The notes beneath the pieces were generated by a model. It made no database searches. It was not told the DNA's origin and saw nothing but the letters and a program-made list of their open reading frames with translations. Below are positions 44,201 to 56,240 of a stretch of DNA of 64,000 bases, piece after piece. The stretch is taken from the NCBI RefSeq assembly GCF_014898055.3, contig NW_023603184.1, positions 108,242,615-108,306,614 of the forward strand, in the 5' to 3' direction. Position 1 is the stretch's first letter. Every line of letters begins with the position of its first letter. This DNA comes from Talpa occidentalis (taxonomy: Eukaryota; Chordata; Mammalia; Eulipotyphla; Talpidae). Position numbers and translations under genes: made by a program.

Positions 44201-45407
44201 AACAAACAAAAAAGAGGTAAAAGAATGAGAGGAAGTAAACCAACAGAAGAGACTATCTCATTGGAAGGAAATACACCCAAAATGCATCAATAGGGAAAAG
44301 GGGATTGGCTGGTCAGAAAATCATTGTGTGGAAATGCTTTTCCAGCTTCTGTCAGGAAATTTGTATGTTCTTCTGGATACTGAATGCCTAGAAAAAAATC
44401 AGTTAAGAAACTGAGAAAATAGCTACAAATATTAAAATTCCCCTCTGAGAATTGAATTTTAACAACCAACAAGAAGACATCACTGGATCCATGGAAGCCA
44501 CAGATGTCAGGCAGTGCTGGCTGGTGTGGGGTCAAAGGTTAAGGTCAACATTTCTGGGAACAAGACAAGAGCATATAGAAGAGAAGTGATCCTCATCTAA
44601 CTAGTCAGTCTTTTTTTTGGTTCTGGTCACATAACTATTTTTGTGGCTTCATCACTTGTTAATGATAAGTTATTCTGGTGAATAATAAAAAAAAATGTGT
44701 CAATATGCATAGCACACTTTATACAATTCTGTAAGTGGTTCCAAGAGGTTTTGGAAGTAAAATGAATGTTTAAATTAGTGCTTTTGATTCATGATTCTAT
44801 GAAGTGCTATAAACTTTGCTAAAATATCTGAATTTTAAATTATTTGAACATCACCTAATAATGTTTACTGGTATTTCAGTATTTGAGTATTCATTATAGG
44901 ATATGAATCTTTGTAAATACTATACTACAAAATACATAGGAAAAATATGTGTTGTTGTGGAATGTTACTATATGAAATCAGAAAATTATCTAAGACCTGA
45001 ATTATCCAAAGCATTATTGATTTCATCTGCAAAATCAAAATCAGGGTGAGCAGATAAGTATTTTTGTCTTTCAACAAAAAAAAACTTTATGAAACACATG
45101 TATTCAAGTGTTCAACTTGAGGATGCTTTTATATACACATCTCAGCTCTCTGACCAATATCAGCACAATATGGAAAAAAATTTTTCTGTATTGAGCAGAC
45201 AATGAATTCTTTGTGCATTTTAAAGTTGACTAAGAATAATTTAAAATATTAAATAGTTACAGAATTCTGCTTTTCACAGTTATCTTTATTTGACACTTAT
45301 GTGTTCTGACCTTCCTTCAGTTTTTTTCTTCTTATTGGGTAGAAATTATTTTCACATGTTACATATTACGGTAATCATAATAATAACCATAACTTATTAC
45401 TATATCC
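44201..45407. other. unassigned AT-rich sequence
   Basis: 1.2 kb with no gene or family recognised. Confidence 0.4.
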
Positions 45408-45942
45408 TTTAAAAAAATTTTTCTGTGGGGCCTCCCTGGCGGCGCAGCGGTTGAGAGCTGGGTTGCGAAGCTGCCCGCAGCCTCTGCAGCGCGGGTTCGA
45501 TCCCCGGCCGTGATCCCCGGCTGCCCAGAGAGGGTCCCACATGGTGCGCAGACCTCTCCTGCCGTCCGTTCTCCTCTCAGCAGTATACTTCATCAGTCTG
45601 CCTGTTCTGCTCCCTGCTCTGGCTCTGGTGAATTCTCTTACCCTCCTGTGCTTCTGACTGTACCCAGTGCTTGTATAAATAAATAAATAAATCTAAAAAA
45701 AAAATTCTGTGCAGAAGAACTGGAGTGTAGACCAGAGGTGTAGGGGGTGAGAGGATTCACCAGAGACAGAGTGGGGAGCAGAACAAGCAGATCTACTAAA
45801 ATACACCGCTGAGGGGAGCAGCAGGTGAGACAGGAGAGGTCTGCTTTGCTCTAACTAGTTGTTAGCTCCCTAGCTAGGGACCGAACTCAAGCCATAGTGG
45901 TGAGAGCACTGAGATTTAACCCCAAGGCCACAAGGGAGACCC
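45408..45942 (-). mobile_element. older SINE, split by a younger SINE
   Basis: Minus-strand body at 45711-45942 ('gtctcccttgtggccttggggttaaatc', CAGCGGTGTATTTTAG, GAACTGGAG end) has its A-rich tail left of the younger SINE at about 45408-45427. TTACTATATC is present outside both ends (left near 45396 and right from 45943), joining the two parts into one insertion. Confidence 0.85.
45428..45704 (+). mobile_element. SINE nested in an older SINE
   Basis: GGCCTCCCTGGCGGCGCAGC, a doubled 'gatccccggc' in the B-box region, CACATGGTGCGCAGACC, tail TATAAATAAATAAATAAATC. TTCTGTG (extending into T/A runs) flanks it. It lies in the tail of the opposite-oriented older copy. Confidence 0.94.
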
Positions 45943-45952
45943 TTACTATATC

Positions 45953-47225
45953 ATTTTTATGCAAAAACCTTCTGAAAAGTTTCTATGATCCTCTCACAGA
46001 AAAATGATGCTTTGTTTATTTTTAAAGTTCCTTATTATTTAACATGTAAAGTGCCATGGAGAATACAATTTATGATTTCAAAAATTCTTGTGACTTTTTA
46101 TGAATTCTGATTTCTCATATCTGAATCCTGAAGACTGATATCACTTGAGGATTTAGTGAGTCATCGAAGAGCCAGGGAAACCATACAGGAGGAAATAAGC
46201 CCCACAAGTTGGGGGGCGACTGACTCCTGCTCCTCACTGGGAACCCTGGTGCTCTAGTTCCCCAATCTCGCTCTGTGACCCAACGTCCACCTGAAAAGAA
46301 GTTTTACTCTTTCACAGGAATCCCATTCTCTTTACTGCCACGAATTCTTTCCTGTAGTTTATTGGAGTTAATCTGAGTGTGTTCAAAAGAGCTTCACATG
46401 AGCAAAAACTTAGGGATCAGTCAGGCTAGGATCGAAGAATGTTACCATTTTCTTTCAGGTATGTATAATCACTGAATAAGAAGTGATCTTATTTTCCCTT
46501 CTGATTGAATAGCTTTATTTACATGAATAATTTTACATGAAAGTCCCTCGGATATAATCCTAGGCTCTTCTGTGGAAGAACCTGAACTGCCCCAGAAGCC
46601 TGGGACTGGCCTCAGCCTAAAGTCACAACTGTTAGATATGCTGATTACCCAGCAGCACTGTAAAATGTCAGCCACACTAAGTAGATTACAAAATTATTTT
46701 TTTAGTTTTCTAGCCATTATCAGAAAAAAAATACCAACCCTTCTAAAACTGAACTCACTGTTGAATATTATGCAGCTGTATGGAGGTCAGGAAGTGTTAA
46801 ACCACTTCAAGTATGGTTTTCTCTTATATAACTCACTCAGTGGTGTTATTACTTTTGTTATCATCATCTCTCCATAATCTAAATAGTTATTTACTCATCT
46901 TCTCTGTCCCTATTTTTTTGAGTTACAGTCAAAAAAGATTTTATGTCCTAAATCATAATGCCCCCAAATAAAAATGATGTACAGATTCACTCACTTCTAT
47001 GTATAAGTAATGATTTTTTTAATTGAAAGGGCAATTAACTTCATTTTAAAATTAGCTGTGTAACATGACTGTTTTCTCTTTGGAATATTAGATCTCACAT
47101 GCCCACATAACTTACACATAGTTCATAGTTATATTTTGGAATTCATTTTAACCAAATGTGATTTGATTAAATGTGTTTGGCTATTCACTGTAGGGTTGCA
47201 AATGATCTGATACATTTTAGGTAAG
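45953..47225. other. unassigned non-coding sequence
   Basis: No SINE. A plus frame of 101 codons at 46572-46877 is open but shows no recognisable protein or splice structure. Confidence 0.4.
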
Positions 47226-47550
47226 ATTTCCAGAAACTTTTTATGTAAAACTGTCAATAAATATCTTAGGCTTTCCGGTTATATAGTTACTGTAAAAATT
47301 ATAAATTTCTGCCATTGTAGTGTGAAAATAGTCATAGACAAAATATAAATGCAGACACATGCTATCCTCAAATAAGTTTATCTATGGTCGCTAAAATTTG
47401 TATTTCATATAACCACTATGTGTCACAAAATATTATTCTTTTGTATAGTTTTTTTCAAACATTTATAAATATAAAAACTACATTTGTGGGCCATACAGAA
47501 ACAAATGCTGGACTGGATTTGACCCCAACGCCCTTAGTTTGATAATCCAT
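47226..47550 (-). mobile_element. hAT-Charlie MITE, antisense
   Basis: Antisense of the same family as 26626: 'ccagaaactttttatgtaaaactgtcaataaatatcttaggcttt', 'tctgccattgtagtgtgaaaatagtcatagac', 'gtgggccatacagaaacaaatgctggactggatttgacccc'. About 100 bp longer than the other copy, so it includes an insertion or is a related longer family. Confidence 0.7.
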
Positions 47551-50500
47551 CTACTATGGTAGATTCATACACACTATAAATATTTTCAAGATGACATTCC
47601 TATTTACTTTCTCTGGTTAAGAATGAATATGACCATGTTAATAGTAGTCAGAAATCCAGTGTCATAGATAAAACTTTAATAGTTTTGAATTTATCTATTT
47701 GTATACTCTAATACTGTATATTAGGATGATAGGGAGATAACAACTAGCTTTCATTTGAGTCAAAGTGGCTTAATCATATATAGAAATAAAACTGAGCTAA
47801 TAATGCTTCCCTCTCATCCTCAAAGGAGAATTGGAAGAAGTAATTAGTGATTTTACATCATATAAGAGGTAAAATTGCTATACAAATATGGAATTTAATA
47901 AGGCATGTGGACCTGGCTTTAATCAAACCCAATTATGAATGTCAAGATTCACACAAAGGAGACTGTCGGGCAATTACTGACTTCACTATGGATACATGCT
48001 CATAACCCTTTATTCAGCAAACTCAATGAGTACATTTAAAACATAATTTGGTCTGCACACAGTTTTCCCACAATTTATCTAGCATATCAAATCAAGAACT
48101 GTAAAATGATATAAAAATATCTATAACATTTGCGCCCACCCACTCTCTCCCATGCACACTGAAAATCACAAATTAGAGTCTAAAAGGATGTGTCATCTGG
48201 TTCTTCAAAATGATTACTAGAGCCCTGGAAGACCTCCAGCTGTCAGCTTACAAAGATGTTTCTCCAAGCATCAAAGAAGCCATTTGATATACATGAAACA
48301 GAGTTTATTTCTTTAGTGGATTTTTAACATTTAGAAAATTCCAAAATGCTAGAAAATACCCTCTTCACTTCCTCAGTATATCTGTTTGACCAGCCTCTCC
48401 CATCTCCTGTGCTCTGCTTTAGTTCCTTGCTTAATTCAAAAAACTTTTGTGTTACAAGCCAGGAAGCAAACTTCTAACCCTGGATGATTTCACTCCTTTT
48501 GCCTTTGGAGTTGCAGTACCTCTAGATACCTAGAGGTATCTAGGTGTTTGCTAGGAACAAGATGCTTTCTCTGTGGTAGCACAGTCTTTGCTCCTCTTCA
48601 ATGTTGCTACTGATTTGTCAAGTGGCACCTCCTGCACATGTCAAGTGTGAGAATAAAGTGAGTGTCTGAATCTGGGCTGTGTTCCCCTTGTTCTGATGTG
48701 GTAGAAGAGCCATTAAGTGTGACTTGGTAGTTTTGCCACAAATATTAAGGGTTTTAATTCTGGTGGAAAAACCTCAAAGGTTATAAATCTCCTCCCATGC
48801 TTCCAATTAGATATTTTGATTTGCTCTGTAGAGTCTGACCCTTTCATTTCTCTTCATTTCTGGCTTAGTTGTAACTAGATCATGCCAATACAAAACTGAC
48901 CTAGTCTCCAGAGGGATATTAATTTACTTTCTAAAGGAAAATTAGATTTAAAAATTCCAGATTGCCATAGTTTTCCACCAAGCACTTTATCCGACACTAA
49001 GGTTTATCTTTTTTAAAGTCTTCACTGGCAAGTAATTTTACAGATGTGAAAAGTATCACAGACAAAATAATATTTCTAAAAATTGTCAGTAACCTTAGAG
49101 TTCTTGCATTTGAATAGTTTGATTGTCCTTTTGAGTTGCTTCCTATCTTAAAAGATCACCTTAAACTGTTATTAAGTTAAATAGAATTTCCTTAAAGCTG
49201 AGTCCGATCTCTTTGGGACATTACAGAACATTCCAAAAAACACTATCAGATTTTTTTTTCTTGAAATTTCTGTGCTGAATTTTAACCTTTTACTGTAAAA
49301 CTATAAATAGCTTCAAGGATAGTTTTCCTACTTGGAATTTGACTTTTATTTCATATTTTTAATCTAAAATAATGTTTAGTTAGGATTTGGTAAAGTTCAC
49401 TGTTACATCAACTATTCAGTAGGACTCTAATCCTTTTCCAGATGAAGTTACTTTTACAGAGTGAACTTCAGAAATAGACATAAAAATGTTCTTATATTCA
49501 GGGCTTAGACCACTGAACCAAACAATCTCTGTAAGGCATACAGAAAGTGAGGTACATAGTATTTCCTTTAAGTATACTTTAGTATAATTCTATACTTCCC
49601 ATAAAAATGACTAAGTTCTTAATTTTTAATTTACAAATTAGCACTATAAGTAACATCCTACATGTACCTCCAGATTCAAATATCATTAGACACTGAGTGT
49701 TACTAGATCAAGGACCAGAGAACATGATAAATATGAAGGGAAGAAAGGAAACAGTTATGTAGAAGAATCAAAGAAACAAGGAGATGAACAACTTAATCTA
49801 GAATATTAAAGTAATTGTTAATCAGAAGACTAAACCACAGACAGACAGGTAAGAATTAGAACTGTGAGTCCTCATGGCAATGCAGTTTTCTAAGGAGACC
49901 AAGTAGCAACTGTTTTGTTTCTTTCCATCAGTAAATAAGGATTTCCTAGACATATACTTATAAGCAAGGATTATATCATATCCCAAAAATTCAAAGTCAG
50001 ACACCTGTTCTCTGTAAATTTATGCCAGGGTGAGAGATCCTAATCTTTAAGAAGCATCTCCTGCCATTTATAATGAAATACTCTTCCTTGATCAATTCAA
50101 AATTTCAAAGTATTTCTTCAATATATTAGCAAAGGTATAGCAAATGTTCATAGAAATTGCTTTGGATATGGTATAAAACATCTTAACTTGCCATGCCTCA
50201 GTGTTAAGGATGTGATGGTTTATTGCATTCAGATGTGTAGGTTGATGCAGCTGGGATTAGAAAACTGTTCAGGCGTATTGAGGTAAATTTGAGGAAGAGA
50301 ATTGTGTACCTTGTAAAACAGTAAAAATACTGGTTATATTTCTGGATACATCATTGAGACATTCTGCTTAATCTCCTGGTGCTTTGATTTTCGCATCTAT
50401 GAAAGACTGCTTAGAATAAATCTCTAAATTTTCTTTAGAGAATTTAGTTCAGTATACTTAGAGAATTTAAAAATGAGAAGATGGTTGATTCCTTATGTAC

Positions 50501-50859
50501 CAGAACTGACATGAATTGAACAACTATACTTTATATGGTTAAATGACTAAGAAACTATGATAAGCTGAAAGAAAGGAAACAATATAGAGAAGAAAATGTT
50601 TGTTTTTAAGGATTAGGAGTTGGACAGAAAACATTAATAACGCCATGATAACTTGCCTAGAGCATACTTGAATTTGTAGAGTCACATCTTAACAAAACAA
50701 AACTCTTTGGTTACAAATCCTATTCATGCCCCATCCCATTTCTTTGCTTCCCATGCACAGAAAATGTACACACATGTAATTTCTTATATTAGAAAATTGT
50801 ACACTGGAAATTCAGAAATTTGGTAAGTGACACCTTTATGCTTGTGATTGTCAAGTTCA
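47551..50859. other. repeat-poor AT-rich region
   Basis: 3.3 kb without a recognisable SINE, LINE or gene. Contains the overlapping palindromes at 48517-48546. All open frames are short. Confidence 0.45.
48517..48546. repeat. overlapping small palindromes
   Basis: TACCTCTAG-atac-CTAGAGGTA is a perfect 9-bp hairpin; AGATACC-taga-GGTATCT overlaps it. Alternative cruciforms are possible. Confidence 0.9.
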
Positions 50860-51850
50860 ACAGTCTGGGCAAAATTCTTGATATTTTTCTTTCATTTCCC
50901 CCTTTCTCAACACTGCTCCTACAATGTCTCTTTCAGCTAGCCCTACCAACACTACTTCCAAAATACATCCCAAATGCATTAACTTCACTTCATTTTCACT
51001 GTGCCCACTCTAAGTTGCCATGTCTTTGACATGGGATACAGAGTAACCTAACTATCTTCATGCTTCTGCATTTGTCAATCCAACATTTTTTTTTCATTAA
51101 AAAGATCAAGTTTTCATTGTTTTTGAATTATGAATCATACTCTGCATATTTCAATTCTTCTGTCTTATCAATAAATTATGAGATTACATATGACTTTGGG
51201 CATCATAGGTTTCTGATGCATATTTTGAAGTCATTGTGCTATAAACAAAGACTAATCTTGCCCTGTTGTCAAGTGCACCCGGGCTGGTAAAGACAGTGGC
51301 ATAGGGATACGATTAGTGCTGTTTCACTTTGTGTCTTCCAGTCTCACCTGGTTCTCAAAACCCTCAAATATTTCTGCCAATTCCTATTTGTGTATCTTCC
51401 ATCCACACAACAGCTGCCCCATTCATAATTCATCCCATTTATATTTATTCAATGACTTTACCTTCAACTTCTCATGAAAATAGAAGTGACCTAGTAAACA
51501 ATTTCTCAGCTTCCCACGATCTCAACTGTAAAACTTCCCTTTAATTTCTTTAATACTTTCCTTTTCTGTAGTCTCACTTGAAATCCGCTATAAATGAAAT
51601 TTTCTATCCAAAAAAATGCTTTAGTTTGGTAACCCCCTCCCTCCCTCCTTCTTGGAATTAATTCTGTCTCCTCTTGAGTCCCTGACACCATTATCTCCTG
51701 ATTTTCTAATACTCTGACCACTTCTCATACCTCCTCATTGAGCCCCTCTACCCCTTAACAAGTGTTTCATTCTGGGGTTCTTGTTCTTTTCCCATGTCTA
51801 CTTTTTTCAGGAAGCCTCATCTAGTCCATACATTTAACACCCATATGTAG
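50860..51850 (+). mobile_element. L2-like pyrimidine-rich sequence
   Basis: Runs such as 'ctttcatttccccctttctcaacactgctcc', 'cactgtgcccactctaagttgcc' and 'cctccctccctccttcttggaatt' recall L2 but are too decayed for a firm assignment. Some of it may be unique sequence. Confidence 0.35.
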
Positions 51851-52129
51851 GATCTCTATTTTCAGTAGGGACAAGCAGGTGGCCTAGCTATATTTTGTGG
51901 TGACAGAAATGCAAATTCCAACCCTCTATTGACAAGGTTGTTTCCACTGACAATCAGTCCCCAGCCTTAAGTGCATTCCCAAAATCACCTGATTAACATC
52001 ACAAGAGACATCTGTATTACTTTTACTGCTTAAGAATCCCATGACTTTTGAGATCAGCTTTCATGCTTTTTCTGAACTTCATATTTCCAATCAAACCTGG
52101 TGATAGAGGAGATCTGCTTACCACATAGT

Positions 52130-52570
52130 GATGGGCGCCTTGGTGCCAGGAAGGCACAGCGCAGGGTCTCTCTGATCCACGCAGACAGGTAAAGGAGAGC
52201 CCTCGGTGGCTTTTCAGGCTTTCATTGAGCTTTTGATGCCATTTGTGGTGCGGCGCCCAGGTGCTCAGCAGGTGGGGGAGGCGGAGAGGCAGGCAGGCCC
52301 CCCACCCTTCAGCGAGTCTTCACTTTCTGGGCTCTCCCTTGTTCTCTCATGGTCTCTGCTTCTCTGCTTCTCCTTTGCTGCTCTGCTGGTTCTGCTCTCG
52401 TTCTTTGCTCTTTCTCGTCCTTTGCTGCATCTACCACTGCTCTCATTCTGCTGGCATCCCCGTGACGCCGACCTTCTAAACCCAGTCTCAGCCCAAGTGC
52501 ACCCTGGGCTACTCTGCATGCCCACGCCCTACTCCAGGTGCCGGCCATCAGCCATGCATGTAGGACCGCA
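52130..52570. other. isolated GC-rich block, unassigned
   Basis: A local rise in GC and CpG ('gatgggcgccttggtgcc', 'gtggtgcggcgcccaggtg', 'ccccgtgacgccgacc') inside AT-rich DNA, with a 151-codon plus frame (52206-52661) and an 86-codon minus frame. The plus-frame product is leucine- and serine-rich with hydrophobic runs, but it matches no family I know. It may be part of an unrecognised LTR or a decayed CpG island. I would not call a gene. Confidence 0.4.
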
Positions 52571-53475
52571 AGGATCTATCATTAATGCTAATGGTCGGAG
52601 GGCAGAAAATCCTGATAATTTTCATTTACCCTGCAGTTCCCAAAGCACAATTTTCATATGATCTTTTTACTGAGATTTGCCTGGAGAGATCAGTTTTCAG
52701 TTACTGCCATCAAACTAATCTGGAGGTACTTAAGACTCCCCCTTGTCAAGGCCTAGTGCTACAGCCTTTATCTTCTAGCAAGTCAGGCAGACTCTATTTG
52801 ACTTTGCCTAAACTAATAAAATTAGAACTTGGATGAAATTGGATTTCATATGTTCTAATAATAAAATTAGAACACTGGATACAGTGGAAAAGAATATATA
52901 GGGGCATAATTCCTAATTAAATGTTAGAAATATTAGTCTTTTTTTCCACCAGAATTTTCTATGCATGGAATTGATGTACTCTGTGTATTTTTGCTCAGCA
53001 GATTTGGATGAAATTTCTATACTCCAGCCTGCAGTAAATGAGCACATTAGAAAAAATGCAGAGGGACAATGCTGTGCTACTATAAGAAGTCAAAATTCAT
53101 ATTTTGCCCTGGAAGCTGATCACTTCTGACTGGTTGACTCTATTTTAGGCAACATTGGGGAGAAAGTATATATTCTGGACATCAAAGAACAAATACCACA
53201 CTTCTGATTTAATTAATTTAAAAATGTTCCAAGAATACCCAAAACCGGTGCCCACAAAAGATATTAAGATCTACTACACCAGCATTTTACCTGTGATTCT
53301 GATTCAAAGCCTTCACTTACAAAATTTTAAACTCTTTGTCCATTTCTGTCAAAGCACAAAGCAAACCTTAAGATCGGAATTCTTAGAGTATGAGATTTGT
53401 CCTCCATAAATGAATCTTCCTTGTCCCAGTGAATGATTATCACTTTGTAAATCAAGAGAAAAATATATTAAAATA
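52571..53475. other. unassigned non-coding sequence
   Basis: Nothing recognisable apart from short open frames. Confidence 0.4.
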
Positions 53476-53755
53476 GGGCCTCCTGGGTGGCGCAAGGGGT
53501 TAAGCACAGCACTACGAAGCTATCTGCAGCCTCTGCAGCACAAGTTTGATCCCTGGCAATCCAGGGAGCTACCCACATGATGCAGCAGACCTCTCCTGTC
53601 TTGCCCACCGCTCCCCTCAGCAGTGTATTTCAGTCAGTCTGCCTGTTCTGCTCCCCACTCTGTCTCTGGTGAATCCTCTCACCCTCCACACCTCTGGCCT
53701 GTACCCTAGTTCTTGTACTCATAAATAAATAAATCTTTAAAAAAGAATAAAATAA
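53476..53755 (+). mobile_element. SINE with perfect 21-bp target duplication
   Basis: GGCCTCCTGGGTGGCGCAAG, 'gtttgatccctggc', CACATGATGCAGCAGACC, CAGCAGTGTATTTCAG, ATAAATAAATAAATC. The 21 bases before the element (53455-53475, starting AGAGAAAAATAT) recur exactly at 53760-53780. Confidence 0.96.
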
Positions 53756-53780
53756 AAAAAGAGAAAAATATATTAAAATA

Positions 53781-54105
53781 GGAGAACATCTGATCATGTA
53801 GAAAGGAAATCCTGAAACAATTTAGTACAATCCTTTAACAATAATTCAAGAAAAATGGAAGGGGTAGATTAATATCTAATGTAGACTGGCAAAGAGGTCT
53901 GGTATGTGGCATTAGATTCCACATTTTAGTCCAGTCTGACAGGAAAACTTGAGTGAAATTTGGGTGGGGAGTAGGGAATGATGGCACTCACAGGATATTT
54001 GCCAGCTCGAGTCTGATGTATTACCATGATGCCAGAAAGATTCTGGAATCAAAGATGAAAGTGATTCTTGAAAATGGAAGGAAAAATTGATCTCATAGCA
54101 CCTAC
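53781..54105. other. unassigned non-coding sequence
   Basis: Nothing recognisable. Confidence 0.4.
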
Positions 54106-54120
54106 AAAATATGTAAAACT

Positions 54121-54385
54121 GGGCCGCCCCGGTGGTGCATCGGGTTGAGCGCAGCGCTGTGAAGCTGTCCGCAGCCTCTGCAGCGCAGGTTTGATTCCCA
54201 GCCGTCCAGGGAGCTACCTACATGGTACAGCAGACCTCTCCTCCCTCCCTCCCCACTGCTCCCCTCAGCAGTGTTTTTGGTCTGTCTGCCTGTTCTGCTC
54301 CCCACTCTATCTCTGGTGAATCCTCTCACCCTCCCGCGCCTCTGGCCTTGTACCCCAGTTTCATATAAATAAATAAATATTTTTA
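54121..54385 (+). mobile_element. SINE, AAATAAATC-type
   Basis: GGGCCGCCCCGGTGGTGCAT, 'gtttgattcccagccg', TACATGGTACAGCAGACC, CTCAGCAGTGTTTTTGG, tail ATAAATAAATAAATA. AAAATATGTAAAACT before and AAAATATGCAAAACT after. The last SINE in the window. Confidence 0.95.
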
Positions 54386-54399
54386 AAAATATGCAAAAC

Positions 54400-56080
54400 T
54401 TTGGAAATATGAAAGACAAAATCTGTGAAGGAAAGAGATAATTAATAGCCCTAGAAGAAAATTCTACACTAGTGATATTTGGAATTTGTCAACTTTGATA
54501 TAACTTAAGTAGAGTGGCACAAGAGACTAATTATCAAATATATATGACCTATGGATCAAACCAGGGAAAGAGTACATTTCTATTATCCAGACATAAACAA
54601 CCTAAACATCACTGATGACTTCCACTATATCCAAAATTCAAATTTTTGAATATAAACGCAAGTGCAAAGTCTAAACAAATATCTAACATTCAGACTCTAT
54701 TTTGTCTTTTGTTTTTATGCTAATTACAAGTAGAAATTTTCCCACAATTTGCAAATCAGGAAATCTCTCTACCTCTCCCTTTCATTTTAATTTGGTTTCT
54801 TTCATAAAACAATTTTGAGATGCGATGTAATAGGAAACACAGAAATGACAAAGGAAATTAAATGACTAATCACCTAATTAACTTAGAGGCTTATCTCTTA
54901 TCTCCTCCCTTCTAGTTGGCTAGTACCTATGCATTTCTGAAGAGTTCAGTGTGTCTTGCAAAACAATAATGCCACAATTAGGCTTAATTTATTTCACAGT
55001 TAGCTAAGTAAAAGCATTTAGGAAATAGATGTCCCTTATCATATTTTATGACTTAATTTATGCACTTAAGTGGGCTATTTTCTTAAGAGGGAGGAGATTA
55101 GACGAGGACATGTACATTATGCCACATGTGATGAATCAAATTTCAAATCATCTTTAGGGAACAAACAAAACTTATAGTCATGCGATGAAACTTTGGGAAA
55201 AAAATCAATTTACTAAAAATCATAAGATCTTCAAGCCTAGCAAAATTAGCTCCGTTCTTCTCCCTACACCATCATTTTGCCATGATGATGGCAAATGGAG
55301 AAGGCACAAATTCAAGGAGAAGGCACAAATTCAACTTTTAAGAAGTTAGAATTTTGTTGTGGAAATAGGAGAATCTTAACATCTTAAAGCAAAGCCTCAC
55401 GAACAGGTGAGAGTACAATCTGAGATGATGTTTTTTAGGGAAGAGATGGATATTAGGCTCTTGTAATACCAATACACTGTAGCTAACAATTTTGGGGGGA
55501 AATGTATTAACAAATTTGAATAAATAAATACCTAGTCTGTGCAAGGTACTATGTCAAGTACTATAAAGAAGTACCAAGATAAACTTTGCTATCAAATAAG
55601 TCATAGGTTAGTGGAGAACTCACTCATTTGTATAAATTTGTCTCTCCATCAAAAATATGATCAGAGTAAAGAAAATATAACCAGTAAGTGAGAGTGTAGC
55701 ATCATCTTCTCAATGACTTATCTGGCAAGTGCAGATGGACTTTGACATCAAGTTTTCTACTTTCAAAGGCACCACTTCACAAATCAGGAAATACTCATCA
55801 GGCATGATGTTCTGGAAAGAGTTCCCTTAGTGGGAGACAGGTGATGGTGGAGTGTGGGGATGGAAAAAATGGCATTGAAAAAATAATTAAAGGCCAATTC
55901 CAATTTATATGTAAGAGAATAGTAAGAAGCCATATAGATAATCTTCTTGTGCATGTTTTGCCAGTGATTAATATTTCTGAATTCGATATTTATTTTGGGA
56001 TTAACATGTGCATTTAATGTGAAGGTGAACATTACAATGTGCATTACATTGACAACTTAGATGAAGAAAGCTTGGTTCTA
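54400..56080. other. repeat-poor AT-rich region
   Basis: No gene or SINE. A perfect tandem doublet of a 19-bp unit (GGAGAAGGCACAAATTCAA) is at 55297-55335. Confidence 0.45.
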
Positions 56081-56084
56081 GTGC

Positions 56085-56240
56085 TTACTGACCATGTGAT
56101 GTGGGCTCTCTGAGTCTACATTTAGGCTTTCTCTTCACTAAAATGGGAGGTTATGATGGTCAAATGAGATAATGTATGTAAATCACTTAGCAGTGTCTGA
56201 TCCACAGCTAAATGCAGTCGTAATTATTTTTGACGTTGTT
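56085..56240 (+). mobile_element. MIR SINE
   Basis: 'tagtgcttactgaccatgtgatgtgggc', 'cttcactaaaatgggaggttatgatgg', 'caaatgagataatgtatgtaaatcacttagcagtg' follow the MIR order, strongly decayed. Confidence 0.75.

Noticed and set aside
52206..52661. 151-codon frame as a gene
   Set aside because: No recognisable domain, no splice or poly(A) context, and a competing open frame on the other strand.
1..54385. Assignment of the SINE to Ves (vespertilionid), BovA/CHR, ERE, PRE or AfroSINE
   Set aside because: Only the tRNA-like head wording is shared. The body (CACATGG...CAGACCTCTCCTG, CTCAGCAGTGTATTTC) and tails differ from those families as I know them.
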